Of a stretch of 64,000 nt of DNA, positions 47,201-60,262 are shown piece after piece. The position numbers were made by a program, and so were the translations under genes. How positions within the stretch are numbered: position 1 is the first letter of the stretch; each line of letters begins with the position of its first letter. The DNA comes from Fistularia commersonii (Eukaryota > Chordata > Actinopteri > Syngnathiformes > Fistulariidae): contig JBBMNZ010000002.1 in assembly GCA_037954325.1 (NCBI GenBank), positions 11,904,679 through 11,968,678 of the forward strand. Direction: 5' to 3'. The notes beneath the pieces are model-generated. The model was not told the DNA's origin. It saw only the letters and a list, made by a program, of their open reading frames with translations, and made no database searches.

Positions 47201-49610
47201 TCTTATGTTTATTTCATCTTAGTGTTTGAAGGAAATTAATCAAAGATTATTAAGGTCATTCTGTATTTTAGGCTTATTGCATGCGCCATGTAATTAAGTG
47301 ATTCTGTCCAATAGATGAAAAAGCTCTACACTTTCAGTCATTGCTTAACAGCATATGTTTACCAATTAAAGAATGAAAAAAAAGGAACAAGATCTTTGAG
47401 TTTTTATTCATTTCACTACCAAAAAATTATAGTATCTAAAAAGAGGATCTTTCTATAATTCTTTTTTTTCAAACATTCAATCTAAAATCCGAGCAATTTT
47501 CTATTCTGTTGTTTTTTCTTTTGTTTGTTATTCTTTTGCTAATTTTCTGGTAATTCATCGTTGTCTTTTACAATTTGGTACAACAGTACAAACTGTTCAG
47601 ATATTCCATTCTTTAACCCCAAAATGGTCATTATCAACACCATTAGGAAGTAATTGGAACAAAAGCTTTGCTTCAACTGCAGAGTTGCAACTGAATATAC
47701 TCTGTGTGGTGAACCATGGTTACTTTTCAACCAAACACAAACTCAGAGAGCAAAAACACAATAAAAAGAGTGGTTACTCCCTGAGCATGGAAAATCATAT
47801 GGATATCCTCCAAACATACGTCATGGTTCCACTCCCCACACCCACATGGCCTATGACTTCAGTTTACTTCCTCAACACTGGATGGTAAGGCCAAGTCTCA
47901 AAATTAACCTAAACTGTTCAGTAGAGGTTGGTTGTTTTTTTTTCTTACCCAGAAAGCAGGAGTTTCCCATGAAGCCTCAGGTCTGCAGCGCAGTCATCTG
48001 ACAGGCAGTTCTTCTCAAACCAAGTCTGAAGAGGAAACAGTAAAGTACACAGTTCATATGATCTCATGCTGTCTGTGCCCTCAACACCAACTCATTATTC
48101 ATTCTAGGGGGCAGTGTTGTGTTGTCGATGAAACAGGACCTTATCCACATCTGTGGATTCTTTATTCCATCTCATCTCTCTTTCAACCCATCCTATCATA
48201 GGCTTTGGTCAAGACTAACTTTTGAAAGAAAACATAAGTCAAGCTGATCAAAGTTTGATGTTACTTTGGTGAATTGCAGATAAATGGATTCCCTTGGTGC
48301 TGAAAGATGCAAATCTCCAAGTCTTTCAAGGGGTTCAGACACCAGAGAAACACATGTGGGGCAGTTTAGAGGTGGTTGCAAAGAAAATAATGAATCAGTC
48401 TCTTGGGTTCCACTTGGGAAATGCTAACATAGACAACAATAAGCTGGTAACCAACACCAAATCACTACAACCTAAATTTGACCTATTTCCTTCAGTCATT
48501 CTATAATTTATCAGGAGTTTGGTGGATTTCAGTTAGATTCTAATCATTTAGAAGAATGCAGCACACTAAGTCTAAAATAACCATCTGAGTTATTATTCAC
48601 AGTAAAAGGGCAGAACTAGCGTAGAAAATAATGTGCTACGTGCCTCAAACAGCCTATTTTTCTATTGGCGGTAGATGATGCTGTGACTAAAACTCAAATG
48701 AAATTAAGGAAAAAACAAAAAATTGTTCTGTTAATAGGCATCATAGGATTTCCCGTATCCTTCAAATTCAAGTGACATGGATTAACCATGGCAACTGGGT
48801 CATATATGATGGATATATGCCAATATAGAGTCAGATCAATTCTTAATTCTTCCTCTGCTACAATTGTCATTTCACTCTTTTAAAATATCTTTTTCCTAAC
48901 TTTTTTTTTTTTATCCATCCTTGATGACTTAGGATTTTATTCTAAACATCACATTATTTGATCCCATTGTGTTTCCCTGTATTTTACCTCATTCCTCACT
49001 GCAATAGGGTTTCCTTTCCTCCATCGTAGCACTGGACTGAGAGAAGGGAGGTCTCGTCCCTGTTGTTCAGGCACCACATGCTGACCGAGGCTGTACGCCA
49101 CCTCAAATGTGATGGCTGTGAACACATCCTTCACATCCTTCTGTAAAAACAAATGACAAGACCCCTGCAGATCATTCTGTTCCATCATATACATCTATTG
49201 CCTTAACCTCAGAGACACAGCTGGAAAGTAGCATAGTGTGATTATGAAAATATAGCATCTCGCTCCAACTGACACCTGTCACAAAGAGTGATGGCACAGC
49301 AGATCATACACCCTAGATATTATGTTAACGTGGTAATCACGAAGCTAAATAGCTACGGGGCTGAATGCAGTTTAAATTCCTGCTCAATGTGATAGTTTCA
49401 ATTGCTTTAAAATGACTGACACAACCCTTTAAAGTCATGCTGTGTATTGAAAGTAATATAAGCAGAAAGTTCACAGTAATCTGAATATTTGGATCATTTT
49501 TTTAACCTGCTGGCATCTCCTCTGAGAAATGTCTTTGTATTTCTGGCGGCTTGAATCTGAGACCACAAAAGAAGTGTTTGATTTGGCATCAGGTTTGGAA
49601 ACAACAAAGA
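33875..49610 (-). CDS. itga9: Integrin alpha-9, C-terminal half (partial at the right edge)
   Basis: Integrin alpha-9 pairs with beta-1 to bind tenascin-C, osteopontin and other matrix ligands. Fourteen exons in transcription order: 49507-49610, 48988-49140, 47949-48025, 46975-47122, 43913-43999, 43650-43729, 43430-43513, 41454-41562, 41221-41328, 39963-40088, 39653-39772, 39471-39566, 35728-35847, 33875-33973. They give 502 in-frame residues with all phases agreeing. Landmarks: KDVKDVFTAITFEVAYSL, WFEKNCLSDDCAADLRL, LALGGVKNISLNLTISN, EEKGISCELVDLDFLKC, SVGFPFMRAQ, IFAFFTKSGRKVL, RGYIVGWIIAISLLVGILIF and GFFRRRYKEIIEAEKNRKD. These are the thigh/calf domains, the transmembrane helix and the tail; the tail is diagnostic of alpha-9 against alpha-4. 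The propeller-encoding 5' half is not in the window, apart from the uncertain exons near 56.1-56.5 kb. Confidence 0.95.
33974..35727 (-). other. itga9: itga9 last intron
   Basis: It contains short poly-A and poly-T runs near 34350 and 34690 and a TG/G microsatellite at 35232-35296. No further exon was seen. Confidence 0.75.
35232..35296. repeat. (TG)n microsatellite ending in G12
   Basis: About 26 TG units with one TA interruption, running into twelve consecutive G (35285-35296). It lies in an itga9 intron. Confidence 0.97.
35728..35847 (-). CDS. itga9: itga9 transmembrane exon
   Basis: It encodes LVFEALHSQEPRGYIVGW followed by a 23-25 residue hydrophobic helix (IIAISLLVGILIFLLLAVLL) and WK. 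Forty codons, phase 0-0, donor AAG|GTAAAC. Confidence 0.98.
35848..39470 (-). other. itga9: itga9 intron
   Basis: 3.6-kb AT-rich intron. No exon, RNA gene or recognisable repeat seen. Confidence 0.7.
39471..40088 (-). CDS. itga9: itga9 calf-2 exons (three)
   Basis: Exons 39963-40088 (GNCTPHRNPTPCTIPQDRES), 39653-39772 (ACLTISCTLGPQLKDEALSI) and 39471-39566 (DSSSVIQFVIRGSVQVNERA) are all phase 0-0 and encode 42, 40 and 32 residues of the membrane-proximal calf-2 domain. Confidence 0.95.
40089..41220 (-). other. itga9: itga9 intron
   Basis: Unique-looking intron sequence with no supported feature. Confidence 0.7.
41221..43999 (-). CDS. itga9: itga9 calf exons (five)
   Basis: Exons 43913-43999, 43650-43729, 43430-43513, 41454-41562 and 41221-41328 encode, in order, EEKGISCELVDLDFLKC, FAVIFDTSQISGENDTLHF, ANPEHQFSDNSLDLSIGLI, VVTPNSFVYGNSIDVSHFVQ and INNGPSRLPGSTVDIRIPNR. 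They match integrin alpha-9 calf-1/calf-2 in order and phase (0, 2, 2, 0). Confidence 0.94.
41563..43429 (-). other. itga9: itga9 intron
   Basis: AT-rich intron with no supported feature. Confidence 0.7.
44000..46974 (-). other. itga9: itga9 intron
   Basis: 3-kb intron with no supported feature. Open frames here on both strands lack splice logic or family similarity. Confidence 0.7.
46975..49610 (-). CDS. itga9: itga9 thigh/calf-1 exons (four)
   Basis: Exons 49507-49610, 48988-49140, 47949-48025 and 46975-47122. The second encodes KDVKDVFTAITFEVAYSL and PVLRWRKGNPIAVRN; the third WFEKNCLSDDCAADLRL; the fourth SLNLTISNAGDDAYDTNISF. The first (FVVSKPDAKSNTSFVVSDSS) is much less conserved and rests mainly on phase and position. 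Confidence 0.88.
47123..47948 (-). other. itga9: itga9 intron
   Basis: AT-rich intron with nothing recognisable. Confidence 0.7.
48026..48987 (-). other. itga9: itga9 intron
   Basis: Intron with nothing recognisable. Confidence 0.7.
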
Positions 49611-52600
49611 CTGAAAAAAAAAAAAACAGAAAGCTAATTCAAGTCTCATATCTTCATTAGATGACAGTGCTGAAAGACTAACATTGAAAAGTAGTTACTG
49701 GTGTTGCTCTTTCATCTCCTTTGTCCATTACATTTTCGAAACGCTGTTCGGTAGGTCTGGATTGTGTCTAGGTGCCACAAAACCACAGCAAAAACACGCA
49801 TGCTTCCTGGGCAACCCATGGCCTTTTGCCTGGCTGTTGTCTAACAACTTGCTGCCAAACCCTCAAGGTAAACATATTGACTTCCCTGTGTTTTCCGGTG
49901 GTCACTCAGGCCACCCGTTCTTTTTGCACTTTCTGTCTTTTGCTCCATTATCAGAGTTTTCCAGAATCCACCCACCCATCATCACACAGGCAGAGAGCTG
50001 GTCTAAGCTTTGCACACGTAAAGAGTGAGGAACCCATCCAGCTCATCAGTAGTGAGAGAGTTATGGCAGGAAAAAGCTATCATTAGTGCAGGACATGAAC
50101 AGACAAAAACAAAGCATATAGGAAATTATGCTATAGATAGATAAAGAACTGGCTTTAGTGATTATATTGGAGTTTTCTTCAAGGCACTACTGATAAAATA
50201 CGAACTCATGTCAGATTTATTCTTCTTCAACAGTCATACACCTGAATGGAATGTAGATTTCTCAGCTACATGGCATCACAGTTTGGTTAAGGGTCACATC
50301 ATTGAATGCCCATCATTAATTGTGTAGACTAATATGAGGACAGTGTTGACCTAAGAATTTGTTGAGTTTATGGTCAACGTTTTCTTATTTCTTTAGCCAT
50401 GTATGATGACTAAAAAATCATAATGTGCGGTTGAGGGCTATGAAGTTCCAGACAAAAACACTATTTTCACCATAACCTCAATTCCCTCTTTTAGTCAAGG
50501 TGGCTTTTGTTTATGAATTCTTGGAAATGTCTTCAAAACAAGTATCTTAAGGTCTCTATTAGGTTTAACTTTACACCATATGAATTCATTTAATATAAAA
50601 CTGATAAATATGGTCACATTTGACAAGAATAACTGCATTTTCATCAAAAATTAAACAATTGATTTTTAAACACAATCGCAGCTAATCAGTACTCTGTCAA
50701 TAGACTATTAATTTACCGACTGCTTCATTTCAAACTCAGAGCTTCAATTCATGCCTCATTTGGTCATATAGAGTGAGCGTTGTTAGGCACAGCTGGTTAG
50801 AAACATGACGAGGACATGAGACGTGCTGATTGACTCTGTAGTGCACCAGATAAACCCAAGTCTCAGTAGCCATTAAAACAAAATACTTCAAATGGCCCCT
50901 GTCCACTGGCCTCTGAGTGAACTGGGCCCCTGGGAGCTCATTGCCCCGAACTCTCTCTGCTTATCTCACATTTTCACAAGCAACATGAGAACCAGCTGAC
51001 ATTACGATTTCAAAATTGCAACTATTTTCTTAAGCTCATTGCTAAAGACTAAGTTTTACATGCAAGAAAAAAGGCATAATCCTTCTATCAAACCAGGATG
51101 CTGTGGAGGGAGTTCCTTGTGTTTTTAACAGAGCATCAGTTATTTTGCAGATACAGGACCACTTTCTTCTTGAAACATAAGACTTGAGACCGCTAACTTC
51201 TACTACTTGCCGCAAAATCGCACAAAAGTGCCCCAGGCTGCTCAGTAAAGTACTTGGGAGAATTCCTTATTATCCCTTAATCAATGCTGCAATTTGACAC
51301 ACCCAAATTTACCCCAGTTCAGTCATCTTTTCCCTCCTGAATCTCCTGCAACTCCTGTACATGCACACCAAAAGAATTCCTGTACCAGCTGAGAAGGGCA
51401 GCCAGTGGTATTAAATGCCTACTACCCATAATTCATGGAAAGCAAACTAACAGCTGTTCTTTACAACCTTACACACCAGCAAACCTCATAAGAGAGAGAG
51501 CATGTGGAACGTCATTCTGGTCTACATCGTCTTCACTGTGTTAATCCCCATGCAAAGACAGACTTGGTAGACTGGGTCCCTGATGTGTGATCAAATGACT
51601 GAAATCACGAGAGCAAACGAGAAATGATTTGACTTTGAAACTATTTCAAAGATTGAGCTTGAATCAGCATTACGGTTTTAGCAAGCAGCAAGATCCTGCA
51701 GGTGCAAGTGGTACAATACAGGGCACAGCCAAATCTGTTCATTTACGACTTACAGAACATTTAAGTACAACAGCTAATTTTGAGAAACAGGTTGGTAGAT
51801 CAATAACTTAAACTAAAATACAGCATAAGATTGTTTTCCTTTTTGATGAAAAAATGAATATAAAGAATGAAATGCCTTCTTTTACAGTTCATTAAAGATA
51901 AACATTTATCTCGCATGGCCAGTAGAAGTACAGATCAACCAACTAAAATACAATCTTGGAAAAAAGGACATGATAGAACTGGTTTGAACAGAATTCAGCA
52001 TCTCACAGATTTGTTCGTAACTTTAACAGGACTTAACACATGCACACTTAACTGAGGGTGAGATCCATGATTCAAGAATATATGTCGCGTGTTGAACTTC
52101 TTATGAATGGCATTTTTGGTATTCATTCAGAATTGGATGAATGCTTTGTGTTTTCTAAATGGTCTAAGTCATGGCATTCAGCCATTTATATAATTTGTTC
52201 AGCAGTTCAAATTGATTTTTTGTTGTGTGACATGGCACTTTCTGCCATTTGGAGGAACTACTTTGGATATTTATAGACCTAGTTATATCTAATCAGGCAG
52301 AAAATGGCAACAACTTGATCTTAATGTTGATCAGATTATAGATATTATAGGGACAACAAACAGACTCCCCATAATTCTTTGATCATTACTGTAATCGCTC
52401 CTGACAAGGCAGCATGATACCAGTAGGACCACAAAGGGTTTTTAGGCAAATTTTTTTTGCCCGTCCAATAACCCCCTTAGCTCTCGTTCACGAACTGAAT
52501 ATAGTTTTAAGCAGGCTAAAGGATTTTATTTTCTTTCAACTGTGACCGGTTAAAAATGTAAAATTGAGTCTACATCCACTCAACATCCCATCACAAAATG

Positions 52601-55600
52601 GCCTATTAATGTCTATGGCTATTGTAAAACCATAAGTCAGCTGGAAGTTTTCCTTTTCCATCCAACTATATTTTGGGAAATATAAAGCCTCAACTACAGA
52701 AGTAGACTTCAGCGTGATTTCATAACACACCAGGTGCAATCTTGTCTGCCTTGTATGCTTATTCATTAATCTCAGGAGGACAGTTTACCATTTAAGCATG
52801 TTATGACAGAAAACAGTAAGGATCCAAACCCTCACCTACAGTATAACATTGCCTTGCTCTGGAACAAGATGTCTGGCAACATAGTACCTCTATGTTTACA
52901 TTAACGCTCTGAACCAGTTTATATCATATGACTGAGCATAACACGAACCTACCTTTTTTTTTAACTCATCCCCAATGCAATTTCTGATATCTTTCTTTTT
53001 TAGATAACTTTAAAATTAATGAAGCCATATAAGTTAGTTAGTTAGCAAATCTAAGGATTCCAGCCGCTACAATTCTTTTCTGGTACTGCAAACTCATATT
53101 CATCACATATTAGTCTACTAAACAAAATGGCAACAGACCAAATCGTGATCTCGTGCACAGCGAGCTGCTCCACCAGGGTGGGCAGTGGAGGTTGACGTCA
53201 GCCTGAAAAGGCTCTGATCTTCACCTTAAGCACCCCATGCTTGCCTGAAATGCATAAGAACTTCTGTCTCAGCCAAGCCGTTCCCTCAAAAGCATATGGC
53301 TTATAACTGGTCATGGGAAATGTTTATTAACTCTTGAGGGAAACACACACACACACACACAAATACATAGACACTCCTTTTTAGACAAGTGGATTACTTG
53401 CAGGCTTTATGCCAAGGCATCTTGGAGTAAATGAAAAAAGCTTTTTAGTTAAGTGTTGAGTGGATCTTGCCTGTAGTGGGTGGGGGTTATGTGTGGGCAC
53501 GGAGACGCAGGGAGACAACTTGAAAGAGGCAACACTGATGTTTGTGCCATATGGCAGACATGTAGTAAAGAACCATATCTGAAGAGTGAACGGAAGTAAG
53601 AATCAGCAGAAATGTGACTAAATGACTTTAGGTGAAACTACAATTGCTATTCCCCTGATAGAATCAATCAGAATGTGCTAGCAGATGTGGAGACGAATGA
53701 AACTATGTAGGAGTAGGAAAAAGTATCCTCCAGTTCAGCCAGAAGCCTTTTTGGAAACATCCAGTATGAATTACTTTACTCTTAAAAACCTACTCTGAAA
53801 CAAGAGGAACCAGAAATAAGTTTGAAAAAGGATGTGCAAATCCAAGATATTCACTGAATTAAGGTTGCATTCAGCCAAAAGAATAAGGAGCTGACAAAAA
53901 TGCAAAGAAAAGTGTCAGTGTAAAGTATGGATTTGCTTGAATATTCAATGTTTTGATCCTTTAACCTATACAGAGATCAACTCTGTGCAGACTTGGGGAT
54001 AATGGGGTAAAAGTATTTTGTAGTCAATGAGTTAAGTATGTAGATTGTATTGCAAATATGATCATCGCCAATGAGGGAACACACGGTCTGGATAATGTTT
54101 GAATTTATTCATGAAAAATCTTGAGTTTTCCTTGAGAACAAAAAAAAAAAAAAAAAAAAAAAATCGGTATGATGTCTGGAGATGGCCTTGAAATATAAAA
54201 CAGGCATGTAAAAAAACTGGTGTGTTGGCAGGTTTGTAGTGGAATTTCAAGAGACAGGATTTTAAAACAATAAATAACTTCCTTCAAGGACAAAGCAAAG
54301 AGGGTAAAACACTTTATTACATGTATGCTATTCTTTTCCTGTTATTCATATATCCTGCACGTATGTGTTTATGACTCCATTCCTAATTGTGGTTTGCTAA
54401 ACTTTAATCCTAATTATTTTTTGATTTTTCGATTGTTTGTTACTCTCTTTGTGTTGTATTATACATAATAATTGTATATAATAACATTTTGAGGTACTTT
54501 GATGGTATATTTATTTGAGATATGCGGAATGATGCTGCATACATTCCTCCCCTGAACCCGTGTCATTGTCTCCATGTATTTTGACTATGTGTGGTATTCT
54601 AATTTGCTATCAGCTCGAAGGCACAACAAACTAATACATCATTGAATAGAAAGAAATATAGACAAGTGCTGAGATCAGGACATTTATGGATGTAGCTAAG
54701 AACAGGAAATAGAGAAAAAAGAAAGAACAGTATTAATTCTTTGGGGTTGTGAAAATGTTGGATCTGTTTTGTGTGATGCTGATCGGGCACCCGATGGGTC
54801 CCCGACCTCCCATCAGCCACAGAATAACAGTGGGAGTGACAGTAATCACAAGATGTATTCAGATTATAAATTTACTCTCACTGGTCAAAAAAAATCAAGA
54901 AAACAAACAATTTAAACAATAAAATTGGTATATTGTGACTGTCTACAAAAAGATGAAATTTCATCCTGTATCTCAATATAACACGAATGTCTAAAATCAT
55001 TGAAATAACGCTTTTGATTCCTTAAAGGGATGTGATGGGATTTGAAAAACTTAAAATTTGTTGAAAGACTAGGCCTAGAAGGGGTGGAAATATGAAATGA
55101 TGTGAATCTTTCCTTGTTCATCTCTGTTCTCATTTCAAAATAAATATTTTAATTTTGCAAAAAAAGTTGTATTATGTCCTGTGTTTTACTACTTTATATC
55201 AGCAAGGAGTGCTTAGTAAAAACAACATAATGCTAATTTTGGTAACTTTTGCCATTTACTATTTATTACTGCTAAAAGGGGCTATGGTTGAATTAAAAAC
55301 ACTTATGTTCCAGGTCATATGATTTCAAAAGTACACATGGATGTAATATCTGCAGGTTAGGTTAATTATTCTTCAGTGGCTGATAACTTTTCAATGCACC
55401 GTTATTATAGCTATTATCATATTAAGTAATAATTGTCAGAGCAAAATTACGTCTTTGTGCAGGTCCAAAGAAAATATCCTACCTGAAAAAAATCCAATAA
55501 ATTCATCGCACTGCTCATGTTCTTAATGACCCATCTGGTTACATAATGATGTTACAAGTCAGCAAAAAAATGTTCTTGAAATTAGTTCCTGCTTATCCAA

Positions 55601-56089
55601 AACCAAATTGTTCTGAGTAATCTAAAAATGCCTGACTACCACTCATACCATCAACATGACCCATGTTTACTCCAACCGCTGGAAAATATTCCAGTCTCAT
55701 GCTAGTAGTAAAGGCACAGAGATTCAGATGTTGTCCACCATTAGGTTAAACACTCGCTTTAGCTCCAAAGCCTGCCCAAGAACACACAGTGTGTGCAGGA
55801 ACAAATCTAACAGGCAGCTCTTTTCAAACCAGGAGCAGTGAGCCTTGGCAGTTATTGCATATAGTGCTCAGAATGAAAGACACATATGGTTTTATTGGCA
55901 CAAGCTACAAACTACGAGAGAGATGGGTGATGCCTGCATTCGCCTTATACTGTAAGGTAATCTCTGGTAAGTTTCAATAGCACTATGAATAAAACTATTT
56001 GCATGTATTTGCAACCAGTTAAAGGCTGAGTTACCTTGGTTATCCTGTTCCATATTTCAAGAAGATGGACAAATATTGATGGGACTTAC
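49611..56089 (-). other. itga9: Probable itga9 intron
   Basis: 6.5 kb without a convincing exon. It contains a short CA tract (53343-53360) and an A23 run near 54141-54163. An itga9 exon of poorly conserved sequence could be missed here. Confidence 0.55.
53343..53360. repeat. Short (CA)n microsatellite
   Basis: Nine CA units within non-coding sequence. Confidence 0.9.
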
Positions 56090-56484
56090 GCTCTTGGTCT
56101 AATTTAAGCTTGAGAACATTATGTTTTACACATGGATCGATGTGCAGGTGCATGTTCACCTTAATTGTGGAAGTTGCTGAGCTTGACTGTAAAAATATGG
56201 TATGAACCTGCATTCAAACCCTGTTTCCATCTCTCGAATAAAAAAAAAAAGTGGCTGATGATTTGACATTGTCCTTGATTCACGTCCCATTCGACAGAAC
56301 TTCCAAGTCTGTTTCCTGAATTAAGACAGAATCTGAAATGAAGACAGTCAATGGAATAATTCTGATGCTGTTTTCCATGGAAACATAAATCATCCAAAAC
56401 CTCAACCTTTTGAAAAACTTCGAGTTGGTAGATTTGGTGTTGTGCAATAACGTTTCCCATGAGCAAATACAAATTTCCTCCTGG
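56090..56484 (-). CDS. Possible divergent itga9 exons (uncertain)
   Basis: Two candidate exons, 56284-56484 and 56090-56186, fit by phase to the exon at 49610. The second encodes STIKVNMHLHID and ends QE in phase 1, similar in pattern to the YNMSLDV segment of integrin alpha-4. The first encodes SIDCLHFRFCLNSGNR, whose C-X5-C spacing matches the thigh-domain cysteines of alpha-4 and alpha-9. Overall identity is low compared with the downstream exons, so these may be chance open frames. Confidence 0.25.
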
Positions 56485-59400
56485 CTGAAACAGTGAAGAC
56501 CCATCACTTAGCTGACAGGAAACATATACCATCTGTAATGTCACGCATAAAGCTCTTTTATGAGTAAACAGTATTAAATGTCATGTCGCACTTCCTGTAG
56601 TATGTATCCAAAACATTCAATTACCATAATGCACACTTCATGTGCTTAAAATCTCACATTGTAAAAACAAAACTTGGTCTCAGGGGGCCAGTGAAATGAT
56701 CCAAATCAACCAAAAAAGGATGTATACATCCGCATTTAGAATTTATAACGTATTTTTAACAGTGTTCATGTTAACATAAATTACAGGAAACTTTTATGCT
56801 CTGACACGCATGAAGAAGGCATCCAACATGTAGCCCTTGGACAGTTAAAACCACAGCTGGGATTTATAAAGAGAAAGAGAAAGGTGCCTCACGTCCCCTG
56901 TGTCAACTGGCAGATGGGATACGTTTACTCCTAAAACATAGCTAAATCATCAGCCTGTTATTTTTATCACAATCTATCAACAACAATCTGATTTCATGCC
57001 AGTCCTAACTATAGCTGTTTTCATGCAGTATCTGGATCTGAAAGCCAGCCAAACACCTATAAATACACAGATGTTCCCTTTCACTCAGCCCCTCCACACT
57101 GTTATTCTCAGAGCAATATTTGTTTCTGTGCTATTTTCGGATATTACAACATCTTAATCAGGAATGTAGCAAGGCTCTATTTTGGAAACGAGCCTCAAGT
57201 CCTGTGCATTTGAGCACTTTAAATGAGGCAGCAAAGTAAGGGAGGTAAGAGAAAGTTGACACAGGCATTTCTGTTTAACAGCCACCTCATTCCTTAAATT
57301 TTTATTTCTTACTTCTCTCACTGCAGTCATCAACGCACTTATCATCATTTCTATATACCTTGGGCACTGCTCTAAGCTTCATTGGAACTGCAGAGTGGAA
57401 TTATATGCACAGCTCACAGATGAATCCAAATAAATTGTAGGATGAGAAAAAGGCAAAGATAAGATCCTTTTAAGGAGGCAGTCTGGAAGCTGGACAACAC
57501 AAACATGTCACCACCTGTATTTTGTTTTAATGGACAAATTAAGCAGTATGACATGAAAAATGTTTCTAAAATGTATCAAAGCATACTTTTTGAACATACT
57601 GCCTGAGAATAATTGTGTAAAGTAGTGAAATTTAAAAATGGCATCCTGTTTGGAAAAACAAGCTTCTGAAAACTTCCTCTTCAGGAAGATTAACCGCCCC
57701 TTAACATCCTGAGAAACTGTCATCTTACATAAACAGAAATTCATTATCTCATCATTTGTGTGATTGATTGAAGAAACAAACAAACTAAACATCTTCAAGA
57801 AGCCATAAATACGCTTGAATAACTGGATTTTATTCCTTATCTCTGCCTCTGCACAGTTTGACTAAGACTAAAAATATATTATTTTATCCTAATAGGGAGG
57901 AAATCTTAGACACATGAGATACCAGCAGGGGGGGTCAGGGGGCGGCCCAAAATATGATGTTTAACAGCAGAGTTGAATGTGTTTGTGTGTGTTTGAGACT
58001 GTCCCATCCTGTTTAGAGTGGGAGACAGCAAAGGTTTCTTACAGCTGATTTAATCTCTGGGCCACTTTTGCCTCACAGTTTCCATCAGGGACATTGTTTT
58101 CAGATTAAACCTGATAACATTTTAGATGAGAAAAACAAATGTGCAAAATGCAACTTTTGAGGGTACGTTGCATATCTATAAGACGTAAATACATTTCTAG
58201 TGTGTATATTTGGTCCTCTTCCTTTGAGGAAGATCATGTCCATGTCTGCAGGAAGTTGCGTATGACATTGACGCCACAACATACAAAATACAATCAACAA
58301 ATGGGTCAAGAAGCAGGAAGTGATAATAGGGTCAGAGCCAGGTTCTCTGGGAAGTACCATTAAGATGCCCAATGATGACGTAATGTTGCCTGTGTATTCT
58401 ATCCCACCGTGAGAAACCAAAGGCAGCATTTACAATCCTTGTCTGATGCATCACACCCTTACATTTCCTCTGTAGTGGAAGCGGGAAACGTGGCAAAAGA
58501 AACTCTGATTGTGGTCAGGCCTGGCCACCCATTATGCTGCTTTGTGGTGGCATTGTGTGGCAATAATACAGCCAAAACACTGTGTGATGGTTTTTGCTTG
58601 GCAGGATCAGCTGCCAAAACCAACAAATCATCGAATCAACTCAACCTCTGGGCAAACCTTCATTTGAGAAACAAGATGGATTTACTATGACAACAATAGA
58701 GTAGGTAAAAAGGGTTGTCATACCAAGAATAACACCTCGCCATTTCTTTGGTGCATATTCACTCTCCTGTACTAAAAGTCCATTGGCTGTGCACTCACAA
58801 ACACACTGAGAGAAGAACTCTGGCACAGCCATGTAGGGAAATCCTGAGCAACACATTAGTCCATGCTAAAATTACCCTGAACAGCTTTTTTATAATGCAT
58901 TTAACGGTAATAACCTTTACATTTCAGGGCATTACATTGAGCTACACAAAAAAATATGTAATATCATCTGATATTTTCCACACAATTTATCAATGCAGCA
59001 GATTTATTTTTCTATATTATATCCTTGAATAATACTTTGGTCATGTTTAAGAGACAGCTGGATCTGATTACCCTCATTCTATGTACATTCATTGTATCAG
59101 CTCCCTGTGCTCGAGGTAAATGAAACCACACGAATGGCATCAAGGGAATTCAAAATTTCAGTCCAGTCTGTATTTTGTCTGTAAGCAGGCATACAAAGCA
59201 GGCACTGTGACGGTGGCCCGACTGAACATCGGTGTGGCATGGTGTAAAAGCTAAGGGACCCTTGTGGGACGCAGCTACACAGTGCTTTGCCCCAACCAAG
59301 ATTCCTGCTTTTTTGGAGTATGAATGTTTTTTAACTATCACCAACCCAATTCATTCTGCCAAACAACTGACCAGATTGCAGTCATTGGCAGTGCAAATTT

Positions 59401-60026
59401 TAAACCTAGTAATCTATTAATCTACAAAACATGTTAAAAGTTCTGGAATTATGCAGAGTTCTGATAGTTGAGGATTCAATCGTATGTGCCTACATGCTGG
59501 CTGTTACTATATTTAGTAAAGCAACACGTAATTCAAGAGGTCATAACCACCTAAATATTCATAAAATAAAGGGGTCAAGCGGTCAAATAAAGGGTTCACC
59601 CCTGCTGACACATGGTGTTTAACTGTACTTTGCCATAGGTTTTTGTAAATTTTATTTGTACATTTGTAAATCTACAGCCATTCCAATCAAATGATTTCAT
59701 GGTTTACAAGGATTAACTTAGAACCCAAGATTTTTTGCTCAAGTGCAAAAATGTGCTCAGTTTTTCTGTTAAAAAAGGAATGTAATATTCATACCAAATC
59801 TCTGTCATCTCTCTGTCAATTGCTAGTGACTATCATTGTTTGTGTGCTATGTGGTTTGGGTCTGGAGGCCTCGGGTGCATCCAGAACAAAGTGTTTTTTT
59901 CTTTTTCCTTGCAAATATCTACTTGCTCAAATCTGGTAAAAGCCTTAAAGAGTATGAGGTTGTGAAAAAAAAAATAGAGTTCACAAATTCTGTTGTTCCA
60001 TATGCATTCATTTACAGGTAGTGGAA

Positions 60027-60031
<5 letters not shown>

Positions 60032-60120
<89 letters not shown>
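60032..60120. repeat. Long perfect (CA)n microsatellite
   Basis: About 44 uninterrupted CA units, the longest pure dinucleotide tract in the window; likely length-polymorphic. Confidence 0.99.
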
Positions 60121-60123
<3 letters not shown>

Positions 60124-60262
60124 TATTAGAAGGATATTGCAAATATTTACTTACATCATGAACTTATGTTAATTAATCAAATGATTAAACTTTTTTTCTC
60201 GAAACTACAGATGGAAAATGTATCCTGTCCTATGGATTTAAACTTAATAATGTTAATAATAA

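Noticed and set aside
33875..49610. Assignment as integrin alpha-4
   Set aside because: The tail EIIEAEKNRKD...SWDW and the transmembrane sequence WIIAISLLVGILIF are of the alpha-9 type, not the alpha-4 type.
52836..52920. Cysteine-rich minus-strand frame ending at a GTGAGG donor
   Set aside because: No clear acceptor, and the cysteine spacing differs from the integrin thigh domain.
57921..57945. G-rich run that might form a quadruplex
   Set aside because: G-runs are too irregular and too few for a canonical four-tract quadruplex.
58722..58821. Minus-strand frame with ESEYAPKKWRGVILG, between an apparent acceptor and donor
   Set aside because: It looks like an exon and faintly like a transporter loop, but it fits no integrin alpha-9 segment in order or phase, and no neighbouring exon supports it.
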